From: an uncultured Oscillospiraceae bacterium | GTDB lineage: Bacteria > Bacillota > Clostridia > Oscillospirales > Oscillospiraceae | DNA length: 64,000 nt | Direction of reading: 5' to 3' | NCBI GenBank assembly: GCA_934630985.1 | Contig: CAKTXO010000002.1 | Span: 1 to 64,000, forward strand | Shown here: positions 43,100-51,515 of the stretch, one piece after another | How the letters are laid out: each line of letters begins with the position of its first letter | Position numbering within the stretch: position 1 is the stretch's first letter | Notes under the pieces: model-generated | The model's input: the letters and a program-made list of their open reading frames with translations, nothing else | What the model was told of the DNA's origin: nothing | Database searches by the model: none | Position numbers and translations under genes: made by a program

Positions 43100-43565
43100 G
43101 CCGATTGCGTATCAATACGGAGATGATTACTACATTGATGATTTTGTCTGCGATAATTCCAACCCGGAGATCGTCGAGGCAAGGCTTGTGGCAAAGCTGC
43201 TGAAGCACAAGGTTCAGGCTGCACGCTTCGAGAGCAATTCCGCCGGTGGACGGATTGCCGCAGATGTGCAAAAGCGGGTGAAGGAAGAGGGCGGGAGAAC
43301 GAAGATTACCACAAAATTCTCCACAACAAATAAGGAGACCCGCATTATTATTGCCGCCGGATATGCGAAAGAACATTTCCTTTTCAAGGACGAAAGCGCA
43401 TATAAGGGGGACAAAGAATACCGCTTAGCTATGAGTATGCTTTGTAGCTACACAATGGCAGGAAAGAACAAAAATGACGATGTGGTAGACAGTATCGCAA
43501 TGTTGGTTGACTACTCCGAGTCTTTCCGACTGGCGAAGGTTGAAGTTATGAAAAGACCGTTCTAA
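43100..43565 (+). pseudogene. C-terminal nuclease part of a phage large terminase
   Basis: About 150 codons read YQYGDDYYIDDFVCDNSNPE, VQAARFESNSAGGRIAADVQ, TTNKETRIIIAAG and DDVVDSIAML. These are the RNase-H-like nuclease segments of large terminase subunits, with acidic residues at the expected spots. The ATPase half is absent because the frame begins at the junction with the TrbL-like gene. It marks a former prophage. Confidence 0.75.
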
Positions 43566-43573
43566 AATAATGC

Positions 43574-43617
43574 TTGACTTTTGCCATTGCATAATATATA
43601 ATAATGCCATGGCAAAA
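43574..43617 (+). promoter_or_regulatory. Promoter with an inverted-repeat operator for the ribbon-helix-helix gene
   Basis: TTGACT (43574-43579), 17 bases and TATAAT (43597-43602) form a strong promoter. TTTTGCCAT (43579-43587) and its exact complement ATGGCAAAA (43609-43617) flank the -10 box, a good operator for autorepression by the gene that follows. Confidence 0.7.
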
Positions 43618-43630
43618 GAGAGGTGATGAT

Positions 43631-43816
43631 ATGTCGCCACGAACCGGAAGGCCAGTCAAAGGTAATAGCAAGCGAGATAAAAGTTTACAGCTTAGAATGA
43701 GCAAAGAGGAACTTGAGATTCTTGATTTTTGTGCAGAGAAACTTGAAATTTCAAGGACGGATGTAGTAAACAAAGGGATTTTGCTTGTTAAGGAAGAACT
43801 GGACAAAAAAGAATAA
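43631..43816 (+). CDS. Ribbon-helix-helix DNA-binding protein
   Basis: The 61-residue protein starts at the ATG at 43631, with GAGGTGAT just upstream. It has a basic head (RTGRPVKGNSKRDKSL) then QLRMSKEELEILDFCAEKLE and ISRTDVVNKGILLVKEEL, the strand-helix-helix pattern of Arc/CopG-type repressors. The operator-like dyad on its promoter fits autoregulation. A stem (AACCGCAACCTG with CAGGTTACGGTT, 43819-43858) follows the stop. It is a common phage or plasmid small regulator. Confidence 0.75.
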   Translation: MSPRTGRPVKGNSKRDKSLQLRMSKEELEILDFCAEKLEISRTDVVNKGILLVKEELDKKE

Positions 43817-43928
43817 CCGCAACCTGCCGCCGTAGGAAGTGAACAGGTTACGGTTATCAAAACACCAGCCCGAAGGATGGTAAATCCATTCTATCATTCC
43901 TCCGGGCTGAAATCAAGGAGGAAAATTT

Positions 43929-44236
43929 ATGAATAACGAAATCAAGGTATTTAGCAACGAGGAATTTGGTTCTGTTCGCAGAGTTGAGATTGACGGCGAT
44001 TATTGGCTTGTTGGCAAGCTGACCCGGAAACCGCAGAGCTTTTTTACAAGCTTTCCGGCGAAGAGATGACACACATGAATGCCCTGCATAAGGCAGTTGT
44101 GCGGCGAATCGAAGAGTACCGCAGACAGAAGGGTGAGCCGCCGGAGGCTATGATGGCCGTCTATGAGTACCTGCACAAGCGGGACATTGAGAGGGCGGAG
44201 AACGTTGGAGTGCTCCAGGGGATGTACAAACGATAA
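43929..44236 (+). pseudogene. BRO-N antirepressor head joined to the tail of another phage gene
   Basis: From the ATG at 43929 (AAGGAGG upstream) the frame reads MNNEIKVFSNEEFGSVRRVE and DGDYWLVGK, the start of phage BRO-N antirepressors. It then runs into foreign sequence and stops at 44069. In another frame the rest encodes ADPETAELFYKLSGEEMTHM through RRIEEYRRQKGEPPEAMMAV to the stop at 44236, the tail of an unidentified phage protein. A deletion near 44010 joined them. Confidence 0.6.
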
Positions 44237-44331
44237 AAAATAACACGCCCTGCCAATTAAGGCAAGGCGTGTATTTTGGTTTGGACGAAAACCATTCCTA
44301 TGACGGTAATCATGTTCGGATTTGCGTCCAA

Positions 44332-44407
44332 TGGTGACCCGCTGGAGATTCGAACTCCAGACCCACTGCTTAAAAGGCAGTTGCTCTACCGACTGAGCTA
44401 GCGGATC
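44332..44407 (-). tRNA. tRNA-Lys (anticodon TTT)
   Basis: Read on the minus strand the gene starts GATCCGCTAGCTCAG, has the anticodon arm CTGCC-TTTTAAG with TTT in place, a T-arm GGAGTTCGAATCTCC, the acceptor strand GCGGGTC, an A discriminator and an encoded CCA. All stems form. Its 3' end is the right boundary of the accessory region and the likely integration site. Confidence 0.95.
44334..44352 (+). other. Candidate proximal attachment site within the tRNA-Lys 3' end
   Basis: These 19 bases are identical to 5336-5354 and run from the T-loop to the first C of CCA. The accessory DNA lies on the 3' side of the tRNA, as for tRNA-integrating elements. No tyrosine integrase gene was found near it, which is expected if the phage-derived end has decayed. 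Confidence 0.55.
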
Positions 44408-44412
44408 GTATT

Positions 44413-44487
44413 TGGCTGGGATGGCCGGATTCGAACCGACGCATGTCAGAGTCAAAGTCTGATGCCTTACCGCTTGGCGACATCCCA
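44413..44487 (-). tRNA. tRNA-Gln (anticodon TTG)
   Basis: On the minus strand TGGGATGTCGCCAAGCGG opens the gene. The anticodon loop is CTTTGAC with TTG, the T-arm is CGGTTCGAATCCG, and CATCCCA closes the acceptor stem before G and CCA. It lies 5 bases upstream of tRNA-Lys and both are probably one transcript. Confidence 0.95.
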
Positions 44488-44573
44488 ATGTTGAAGCGTC
44501 ATCCTTTGCACGGACACAGGGCATTATACCATGAAACATAGGATTTTGCAATCCCTTTTTTCGGATTTTTTCC

Positions 44574-45500
44574 TCAGCCCGGCAGGCCTGTGGCGCCGGT
44601 GACCAGGATGCCCAGAACCGCCCGGTAGATTTCCTCGAATTGGCTCAGGGGCAGGGGATTCTGGCCGGAGCCGCATTCGACGGTGTAGCCCGGCCGCCGC
44701 CAGACTTTTATGAACCAGTCCTTGTAACCGGCGAAGCTGGAATTGTAGGGGGTGTCCTCCAGGGCGTAGCCGCTGAGCCGGGCAAATTCCGCGCCCAATT
44801 CCTGAGCCCCGGCCACGAAATCCTCCTGAAATTTCCAGTAAATGGCCTTCCCCTGGGTGTGCAGGGCGATCACCAGAGCCGGGTCGACCCCCAGGGTGTA
44901 ACGGGCCAGGGCGATGGCTTCCCGCTGATTCAGAGGCGCACGGCCTACGAAATCCCGGGGGCCTGGCCGGGTGTAGCCCTGGGAGAATTTGATGTCCCGG
45001 GCCTTCAGCCAGCCTGCCGGGTATTGCAGATTCAGGTCAACGCCCAGAAGATTGGCCTTCCAACCCTCCGGGAAGGGGATGGCGGGGTAGTTTTCCGCAA
45101 ATTGCCGAGCCTTCTCGTATTCCGGAACACCCGCTTCGATGGCCCCGGTGACCAGATCCACCCCGTCCGGATTCACCATGGGCACGGCGAAAATGGTGGC
45201 GGCGTTCAAAATCGTTTTCGTGGGCACGCCGAAGAGAGTGCCTTCGGCTTCGTCCGCCGCCGCCAGCTCCTCCAGGAATTTCAGCAGTACCGGGGCGGTG
45301 ATCCACTCGTTGGCGTGGTGGGCGGCGGAATAGAGCACCCGCCGTTGCCCTCGCCCGATGCGAAGGGCCTGGACAGGCCGGTCAAAGGCGGTGGTGGTCA
45401 GCGTTTCCAGCCGGAAAGCCGGGTAGCGATTGGCGAGGGCCGCCATGGTTCGGCAGCAAAGGTCGGAGGTCATGGGAACGTCCGTCTGTAGGATAGCCAA
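44574..45500 (-). CDS. M14-family zinc carboxypeptidase, likely acting on peptidoglycan peptides
   Basis: About 308 residues from a TTG at 45500, chosen because AGGAGG lies 7 bases upstream. Zinc ligands are in AAHHANEW (HxxE) and LHTQG, and the catalytic glutamate in YTVECGSG; NPDGVDL lies in between. These are the M14 peptidase motifs, and length and order fit gamma-D-glutamyl-diaminopimelate peptidases of the M14C type. I see no signal peptide, so it may work on recycled wall peptides or be released by lysis. It lies next to the tRNA pair on the same strand. Confidence 0.85.
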   Translation of the reverse strand: MAILQTDVPMTSDLCCRTMAALANRYPAFRLETLTTTAFDRPVQALRIGRGQRRVLYSAAHHANEWITAPVLLKFLEELAAADEAEGTLFGVPTKTILNAATIFAVPMVNPDGVDLVTGAIEAGVPEYEKARQFAENYPAIPFPEGWKANLLGVDLNLQYPAGWLKARDIKFSQGYTRPGPRDFVGRAPLNQREAIALARYTLGVDPALVIALHTQGKAIYWKFQEDFVAGAQELGAEFARLSGYALEDTPYNSSFAGYKDWFIKVWRRPGYTVECGSGQNPLPLSQFEEIYRAVLGILVTGATGLPG

Positions 45501-45609
45501 AATATCACCTCCTGACAGTCTATGCCTGGCGGAGGCAAAAGATGTTGACAATTCCGGATTTCGGAAGTATGATCAATCATACCAATCGGAATTACAGGAG
45601 GAAATGATT

Positions 45610-45822
45610 ATGGAAGTTCCGGAAGGAAAACACGCCTGGATGGTAAAAATCGGGGAAAAGGGTCAATTTGTCATCCCCAAGGAGGCCAGAGACCTGTTCG
45701 GCTTCCAGCCCGGGGAGACGGTGCTGGTGCTGGCGGACGAAAAGCGGGGTCTGGCAATCCCGGCTAAGGCGGACAGTCAGCGGCTGATGGGGCAAATCTT
45801 CAGCGAACTGGAGGGGAAATAA
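45610..45822 (+). CDS. AbrB/SpoVT-like DNA-binding protein
   Basis: The 70-residue protein has the swapped-hairpin AbrB motif: VKIGEKGQFVIPKEARDLFG followed by PGETVLVLADEKRGLAI. The ATG at 45610 is preferred to 45604 because AGGAGG then lies 8 bases upstream. It overlaps the glycosyltransferase start by one base (TAATG) and is divergent from the peptidase gene. It probably regulates its own operon. Confidence 0.85.
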   Translation: MEVPEGKHAWMVKIGEKGQFVIPKEARDLFGFQPGETVLVLADEKRGLAIPAKADSQRLMGQIFSELEGK

Positions 45823-47015
45823 TGGCGACCATTGTATTTTTCTCCATTCCCGCCCAAGGCCACGTCCATCCCACCCTGGGGGTGGTGCGGGAACTGACCG
45901 CCCGGGGGCACCGGGTAATCTACTATTCTTATGAAGGGTTCCGGGAGAAAATCCGCGCCGCCGGCGGGGAATTTGTGGGATGCGAGAGCCTGGGTCCCAC
46001 GATGGGTCTGACCCGGCAGGCAGGCGCAAGGGTCGGCTCCGATCTGGCCTTGTCCACCCGGGTGCTGGTGGATACCCTCCTGGCTCTGGATGAGCCGGTC
46101 TGCCGGGAAATGGAAAGGCTGAGGCCAGACTGCATTGTGGGAGACTCTATGGCAATCTGGGCCAAAACCGCCGCCCAAAAGCTGGGCATTCCCTATGTGT
46201 GCTCCATGACCACCTTCGCCTTTAACCGGGAGTCGGCCAAAATCATGCCCCACAGTCTGAAGGATACGCTGGGAATGCTGCTGTCCATGGGCAAGGTGAC
46301 GAGAGAGATCCGCCGATTGCAGGAAGCGGGCTATCCGGTGAAAAGCGTGCTGGAGCTGATCGGCTGTGACGAAACCGTGCCCACGGTGGTGTACACTTCC
46401 CGGCTGTTTCAGCCGGCAGCCCAAAGCTTCCCGAAGAACTTTGCTTTTGTAGGGCCCTCCCTGCGGCCGGTGGAAACCCCGGTGAAAAAGACGGGAAAGA
46501 CCCTGATTTATATCTCCATGGGCACGGTAAATAACGAAATGCCGGCTCTGTATCGGGCATGTATCGAAGCCTTTCAGGCCACGCCTTACCAGGTAATTCT
46601 GTCTGCCGGGGCGTGCGCTCAGGTCATAAAACAGGGAAAATTGTCAGAAAACGTTTTCGTACAATCTGCCGTAGATCAGATCGGCGTTTTGGAGAAAACC
46701 GACATATTTTTGACCCACTGCGGCATGAACAGCGCCAGTGAAGGACTGTATTTTGGGGTTCCGCTGCTGATGCTGCCCCAGACATCCGAGCAGAAAGGGG
46801 TGGCAAGACGGGTATCCCAACTGGGTGCCGGGGTGCTCCTGAAGGGCACCTCTCCCGGGGAAATCCGGCGCGCCGCGGAGCGGCTTCTGAGGGATCCCAG
46901 CTACCGAAAAAACGCGGAAAAAATTGGGGAAAGCTTCCGGGCTTCCGGCGGGGCATCGGCAGCGGCTGACCGGATTGAGGCGGAAATTACCGAAAAAGGG
47001 ATGCAATACCGCTAA
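45822..47015 (+). CDS. GT1-family glycosyltransferase of the macrolide glycosyltransferase type
   Basis: The 397-residue protein begins MATIVFFSIPAQGHVHPTLG, the acceptor-side start of the YjiC/MGT group, and has the donor-binding part with LIYISMGTV near 230, FVQSAVDQIGVLEKTDIFLT and HCGMNSASEGLYFGVPLLML, ending PQTSEQ. These are GT1 sugar-nucleotide motifs. Family members put glucose on macrolides, flavonoids or lipids; the acceptor cannot be told. It is co-transcribed with the AbrB-like regulator. Confidence 0.85.
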   Translation: MATIVFFSIPAQGHVHPTLGVVRELTARGHRVIYYSYEGFREKIRAAGGEFVGCESLGPTMGLTRQAGARVGSDLALSTRVLVDTLLALDEPVCREMERLRPDCIVGDSMAIWAKTAAQKLGIPYVCSMTTFAFNRESAKIMPHSLKDTLGMLLSMGKVTREIRRLQEAGYPVKSVLELIGCDETVPTVVYTSRLFQPAAQSFPKNFAFVGPSLRPVETPVKKTGKTLIYISMGTVNNEMPALYRACIEAFQATPYQVILSAGACAQVIKQGKLSENVFVQSAVDQIGVLEKTDIFLTHCGMNSASEGLYFGVPLLMLPQTSEQKGVARRVSQLGAGVLLKGTSPGEIRRAAERLLRDPSYRKNAEKIGESFRASGGASAAADRIEAEITEKGMQYR

Positions 47016-47134
47016 GTGATATAGAAAAATAGCCAATAGAACTGTGCAAGATGCACATATTTCCCGGTGGAGGACAAAAACTGACCCATTGCTGTCCACA
47101 GACGGATATTGAAAGAAAAGAGAAGAAAAAGTTC

Positions 47135-47178
47135 GGCGGCATTTCGGGGCATTCTCCCGGAATGCCGCCTTCTTTTCC
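47135..47178 (+). terminator. Terminator after the glycosyltransferase
   Basis: A 9-bp stem GGCGGCATT/AATGCCGCC (47135-47143 and 47161-47169) is followed by TTCTTTTCC. The stretch 47016-47495 holds no convincing gene. Confidence 0.6.
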
Positions 47179-47495
47179 CTCCGAAAACCCGGCTGGAGGT
47201 GGGGGCGGCTCTGCGCTTTTTGCCCGCGCCAAGGCCGGGCCGCAAGGAAGAGAGGACGAGCGGCACCGGAAAGGAAAAGAAATCAGAAAAATTACGTTTC
47301 GGGAAGTTCCGGGGAGAGGCATTCACGGGAAAGCCGGAGCCGTTAAGTCCCTGTCCGGCGGCTTTTTTCGACGCGCATGGCGAGAAAATCCGGAAAAATC
47401 CCTTTTCAAAGCCGAAAATCCTCGTCAAGGTGCACAATCAGACGTTCACAAAATGAACACAATTTACAAATCGTAGGGAAAGACGCAAAAAATTC

Positions 47496-47524
47496 TTGAC
47501 TTTGAAAACGATTAAGTTTAACAT
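47496..47524 (+). promoter_or_regulatory. Promoter of the sugar-binding gene with a cre-like site
   Basis: TTGACT (47496-47501), 17 bases and TAACAT (47519-47524). The spacer reads TTGAAAACGATTAAG, which differs at one main position from the catabolite-response consensus WTGNAARCGNWWWCA, so CcpA control is plausible. Confidence 0.6.
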
Positions 47525-47615
47525 ATAGGCAAGGAAAGGGACAACGTAAACGAAAATTGTGAGATTTGTTAGCGTATCCCTTAAAACCCGTGAAGAATAA
47601 CAAGGAGGAAAAAAC

Positions 47616-48965
47616 ATGAAAAAACTGATGGCTATGCTGCTGGCTCTCGTCATGGTTCTGAGCCTGGCCGCCTGCGGCGGCAACACCGCTGCTCCCGCCG
47701 CAACCGAAGCCCCCAAGGCTGACGCTCCCGCTACCGAAGCCGCTCCCGCTACCGAGGCTGCCGCCGAGGAAGGCAAGGTCTTCAACATCTACGCCTGGAA
47801 CGAAGAGTTCAAGGGCTTCTTCGAGAAGTACTACACCGTTCCCGAAGGCGTCACAGTCAACTGGATCATCAACCCCTCTGACGGCGGTGTCTACCAGGAC
47901 AAGCTGGACGAGGCTCTGCTGAACCAGGAGAACGCCGCTGCCGACGACAAGGTCGATATGTTCCTGGCCGAGGCTGACTACATCCTGAAGTACACCGACT
48001 CCGACTACACTCAGGACGTCAAGGCTCTGGGCGTCACCGATTTCTCCAACGCTTACGAGTACACCGTGCAGGCCGCTTCTGATTCCAACGGCACCGTCAA
48101 GGGCGTTTCCTTCCAGTGCTGCCCCTCCGCTCTGATTTACCGCCGCTCCATCGCTAAGGACGTTCTGGGCACCGACGATCCCGCCGAGGTTCAGGCCAAG
48201 CTGGACAGCTGGGACAAGTTCAACGCCGTGGCCGCTGACGCCAAGGCCAAGGGCTACCTGATGACCGCTTCCGAGTCCGCTACCTTCCGTGTGTTCTCCA
48301 ACAACGGCGAGACCCCCCTGGTTACCGACGGCAAGCTGACCCTGAACGACGCCATCAAGGCATGGCAGGTTCAGGCTAAGGACTTCTCCGACAAGGGTTA
48401 CACCCAGACCTGCGACATCTGGTCCGATGAGTGCACCGCTCAGATGTTCAAGGACGGCAAGACCATGTGCTACTTTGGACCCGCCTGGTACTACAACTTC
48501 TCCATGGGCAACGCTCAGGATCCTGAGAAGGGCTGCCCCGGCGACTGGGCTATCTGCGAAGGTCCTCAGGCTCACTTCTGGGGCGGCACCTGGCTGCTGG
48601 CCGCTACCGGCTCCGACAACCCCACCATGCTGGCTGACGTTATGAACACCTTCATCAACGATGAGGAAGTCTGCACCAACCTGGTCAAGAACGAGGCTCA
48701 GTTCTCCAACAACCAGAAGGTCAACGCCGCTTGCGCCGCCGAGGGTGGCAACGAGTTCCTGGGCGGCCAGAACGACACCGCTGTGTTCGTTGAGCTGGCT
48801 AAGAACATCAAGTTCGAGAACAAGACCATCTACGACCAGCTGCTCACCGAGGGCCTGCAGAGCTACTGGAGAGAGTACTGCGACGGCGAGGTCACCGAGG
48901 ATCAGGCTATGGCCAACTACTACAAGTACATCAACGAGAAGTACCCCGAGATCGTTACTCCCTGA
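47616..48965 (+). CDS. Sugar ABC transporter substrate-binding lipoprotein
   Basis: The 449-residue protein has a lipoprotein signal (MKKLMAMLLALVMVLSLAAC, Cys20), an Ala/Pro/Thr/Glu-rich linker (21-50) and a CUT1-type solute-binding body (FNIYAWNEEFKGFFEKYY, FFLAEADYI-like, CYFGPAWYYNFSMG, FWGGTWLLAATGS). It should be anchored outside the cell and feed the two permeases downstream. Codon use is strongly biased to a few codons, as in highly expressed genes. AAGGAGG precedes the ATG. A hairpin and an inserted repeat separate it from the permease genes, allowing more binding protein than permease. No ATPase gene is present in the window, so a shared ATPase is likely. Confidence 0.9.
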   Translation: MKKLMAMLLALVMVLSLAACGGNTAAPAATEAPKADAPATEAAPATEAAAEEGKVFNIYAWNEEFKGFFEKYYTVPEGVTVNWIINPSDGGVYQDKLDEALLNQENAAADDKVDMFLAEADYILKYTDSDYTQDVKALGVTDFSNAYEYTVQAASDSNGTVKGVSFQCCPSALIYRRSIAKDVLGTDDPAEVQAKLDSWDKFNAVAADAKAKGYLMTASESATFRVFSNNGETPLVTDGKLTLNDAIKAWQVQAKDFSDKGYTQTCDIWSDECTAQMFKDGKTMCYFGPAWYYNFSMGNAQDPEKGCPGDWAICEGPQAHFWGGTWLLAATGSDNPTMLADVMNTFINDEEVCTNLVKNEAQFSNNQKVNAACAAEGGNEFLGGQNDTAVFVELAKNIKFENKTIYDQLLTEGLQSYWREYCDGEVTEDQAMANYYKYINEKYPEIVTP

Positions 48966-48993
48966 TGACTTGTAAATCCTGAATAAGACCTGT

Positions 48994-49017
48994 GGGGCAA
49001 GGCGAGAGCCTTGCCCC
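48994..49017 (+). terminator. Hairpin after the sugar-binding gene
   Basis: A 10-bp stem GGGGCAAGGC/GCCTTGCCCC with a GAGA loop is followed by a weak ATTCCATATT. It probably gives partial termination. Confidence 0.65.
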
Positions 49018-49085
49018 ATTCCATATTATAAGGAAGCAACCCTTTCCGGGAATTCCCTGGATATTCAGAGAGCCAACGTATCACG

Positions 49086-49226
49086 CATGTCATTGCGAGC
49101 CAGTGCGCACACTGGCGTGGCAATCCCCCGGATTTTCAGATAACTATACAAAACCAATAACCTCTGCGTCTAACAGGGGGATTCCCACACCAGTCTGCGG
49201 ACTGGTTCGGAATGACAACGTATCCT
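49086..49226. repeat. Composite interspersed repeat cluster 2, inside the transporter operon
   Basis: The fold-back modules TGTCATTGCGAGCCAGT... with GTGGCAATCCCCCGG and GGGGGATTCCCACACCAGTC with GGTTCGGAATGAC lie between the binding protein and the first permease. Open frames here are short and repeat-derived. Confidence 0.8.
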
Positions 49227-49326
49227 TCGGCCTTTCGATATAAAACAAGCACGTTCTTTGACCTGGCTTCAAAGCAGGGAAACGCCTGATTTGAATCGAA
49301 GCCAAAGAAAGCAAGGAGGAGAAACA

Positions 49327-50268
49327 ATGAGTCGTCTGCCTGACAATGCCGCCGGAAAGCGTAAGGGTATCAGCTACGCCAAATGGGGCTATCTGTTTAT
49401 CGCGCCGTTCTTCATTATCTATGCCGTATTCAATCTGTATCCCCTGGCCCTGACCGTCTACAACAGCTTCTTTGAAAACTATCGCTCCGGTCTGAAGCAG
49501 GTGGGCCCCAACTTTGTGGGTCTTGCCAACTATGTTAAGCTCTTCACCCCGGATGATACCGGAACCATCGACATTCTGAAGTACGCCGGAAATACGGTGG
49601 TTCTCTGGGTGGGCGGTGCAATCCCTCAGATTCTGATCGCACTGCTGCTGGCCATCTTCTTCACCAGCTACCGGCTGAACATCCGGGGACAGCAGTTCTT
49701 CAAAACCGTGATCTACATGCCCAACCTGATCATGGCTTCCGCTTTCTCCATGCTGTTCTACACCCTGTTCTCCAACGTGGGCCCTGTGAACCAGCTGCTG
49801 ATGCAGAGCGGAATGGCAAGCCAGCCCGTTGATTTCTTTACCATGAAGATTACGGTTCGAACCCTGATCTGCCTGATGAACTTCCTGCTCTGGTTCGGCA
49901 ACACCACCATTTTGCTGATGGCCGGCATCATGGGTATCGACCAGAATATGTTCGAGGCCGCCAACATCGACGGTGCCAACTCCGTCCAGACCTTCTTCAA
50001 GGTCACTCTGCCCCTGCTGACCCCCATCCTGGTCTACACCGTCATCACGGCGCTCATCGGCGGCCTACAGATGTTCGACGTGCCTCAGGTTCTGACCAAC
50101 GGCGCGGGCAACCCCAACCGCAGCTCCATGACCCTGATTATGTTCCTGAACAGCTATCTGAAGACCAGCAAGAACTACGGCATGGCCGGCGCCATCTCCG
50201 TGATTCTGTTCATCATTACAGGCCTTCTGAGTATGCTGGTGTTCAAGTCTCTGACCAAAAAGGATTAA
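49327..50268 (+). CDS. Sugar ABC transporter permease, MalF-like
   Basis: The 313-residue protein has six membrane helices, the first at about 17-40 (WGYLFIAPFFIIYAVFNLYP). The cytoplasmic EAA loop reads FEAANIDGANSVQTFFKVTL followed by PLLTP, the site that contacts the ATPase. The ATG at 49327 is chosen because AAGGAGG lies 8 bases upstream. It is followed after 12 bases by the second permease, so both form a heterodimer of the CUT1 family. Confidence 0.9.
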   Translation: MSRLPDNAAGKRKGISYAKWGYLFIAPFFIIYAVFNLYPLALTVYNSFFENYRSGLKQVGPNFVGLANYVKLFTPDDTGTIDILKYAGNTVVLWVGGAIPQILIALLLAIFFTSYRLNIRGQQFFKTVIYMPNLIMASAFSMLFYTLFSNVGPVNQLLMQSGMASQPVDFFTMKITVRTLICLMNFLLWFGNTTILLMAGIMGIDQNMFEAANIDGANSVQTFFKVTLPLLTPILVYTVITALIGGLQMFDVPQVLTNGAGNPNRSSMTLIMFLNSYLKTSKNYGMAGAISVILFIITGLLSMLVFKSLTKKD

Positions 50269-50280
50269 GGAGGGAATTCC

Positions 50281-51150
50281 ATGAATGCAAATGCTTATGA
50301 CAGCCTGAAGGCAAAACGCCAGCTGATGATCAGCCGCTTCGTGGTGTATGTGATCCTGGTGTTCCTGTCCGTGCTGTGTCTGTTCTCCTTCTGGATGCTG
50401 TTCGTCAACGCCAGCCGCTCCAACGGCGACCTCCAGGGCGGCTTCCGGCTGCTGCCCAGCAACTACTTTATTACCAACCTGAAAAACGCCTGGACGGATG
50501 CTTCCATCAACATCCCCAGAGGTATGCTCAACAGCTTCATCATCGCTGCCGCTACCTCCGTCCTGGCTACCTATTTCTCCGCCCTGACGGCCTACGGCAT
50601 TCATGCCTATGACTTCAAGCTCAAGGGCGTGGCCTTCACCTTCATCATGGCCGTCATGGTCATCCCCAACCAGGTGGCGGCCACCGGCTTCTACCAGATG
50701 TGCGTGAAGCTGGGCTGGACCAACAACTACATTCCTCTGATCCTGCCCGGCGTGGCGGCTCCCGTTGTGTTCTTCTATATGAAGCAGTACATGGAGTCCG
50801 TGCTGCCCATGGAGATCATTGACGCCGCCCGGGTGGACGGCTCCGGGGAGTTCCGCACCTTCAATACCATCATCCTGCCTATGCTGAAGCCCGCTCTGGC
50901 GGTGCAGCTGATTTTCAACTTCGTCCAGTCCTGGAACAACTACTTCATGCCGGCATTGCTTCTGGATAAGGCCGAAATGAAGACCGTGCCTCTGATGATC
51001 GCCCAGCTGCGCAGCGCCGACTACTCCAAGTTCGACATGGGCAAGGTGTACATGTTCATTCTGCTTGCCATTCTGCCGGTCGTGGTGGTGTACATCTGCC
51101 TGAGCAAGTTCATCATCAAGGGCGTTACCGCCGGTTCCGTCAAGGGCTGA
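50281..51150 (+). CDS. Sugar ABC transporter permease, MalG-like
   Basis: The 289-residue protein has six membrane helices, starting with FVVYVILVFLSVLCLFSFWM, and the EAA loop IDAARVDGSGEFRTFNTIIL then PMLKP. AAGGAGG lies 9 bases before the ATG. It is the partner of the preceding permease; a terminator follows. Confidence 0.9.
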   Translation: MNANAYDSLKAKRQLMISRFVVYVILVFLSVLCLFSFWMLFVNASRSNGDLQGGFRLLPSNYFITNLKNAWTDASINIPRGMLNSFIIAAATSVLATYFSALTAYGIHAYDFKLKGVAFTFIMAVMVIPNQVAATGFYQMCVKLGWTNNYIPLILPGVAAPVVFFYMKQYMESVLPMEIIDAARVDGSGEFRTFNTIILPMLKPALAVQLIFNFVQSWNNYFMPALLLDKAEMKTVPLMIAQLRSADYSKFDMGKVYMFILLAILPVVVVYICLSKFIIKGVTAGSVKG

Positions 51151-51174
51151 TTGCCTGTATCGCGCATATTTCCG

Positions 51175-51205
51175 CCGCGTCCCGATTTTTCGGGACGCGG
51201 TTTTT
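51175..51205 (+). terminator. Terminator of the sugar transporter operon
   Basis: A 10-bp stem CCGCGTCCCG/CGGGACGCGG with an ATTTTT loop is followed by TTTTT, 25 bases after the permease stop. Confidence 0.9.
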
Positions 51206-51228
51206 CGCCTCAGAGTAGAACGAAAAAA

Positions 51229-51515
51229 CCATGTCATTGCGAACCAGTGCTCCCGGTCGAAGCTGTCATTGCGAACCAGTCCGCAGACTGGTGTGGCAAT
51301 CCGTTCCCCCTGCCTTCCCCTTGGGGAAGGTGGCACAGCATAGCTGTGACGGATGAGGGCTGCTTGCCTCTCCCCATGGGAGAGGTGCCCCGCAGGGGCG
51401 GAGAGGGCGATGTTTACCCTCTCAGTCACTTCGTGACAGCTCCTCCAGAGTGGGAGCCAAGGGAGAACGGGGGATACGGATTGCCACGTCGGCCATTGGC
51501 CTCCTCGCAATGACA
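51229..51515. repeat. Composite interspersed repeat cluster 3
   Basis: It holds two TGTCATTGCGAACCAGT units, the CCTTCCCCTTGGGGAAGG hairpin with GGCACAGCATAGCTGTGAC, and the CTCTCCCCATGGGAGAGG module with TTTACCCTCTCAGTCACTTC and GACAGCTCC. The rest of the gap to 52007 has no gene. Confidence 0.85.

Noticed and set aside
47406-49019. A 537-codon open frame antisense to the sugar-binding lipoprotein, rich in Val, Leu and Gly.
   Set aside because: It mirrors the strongly biased codon use of the real gene, which has a lipobox, promoter and family motifs.
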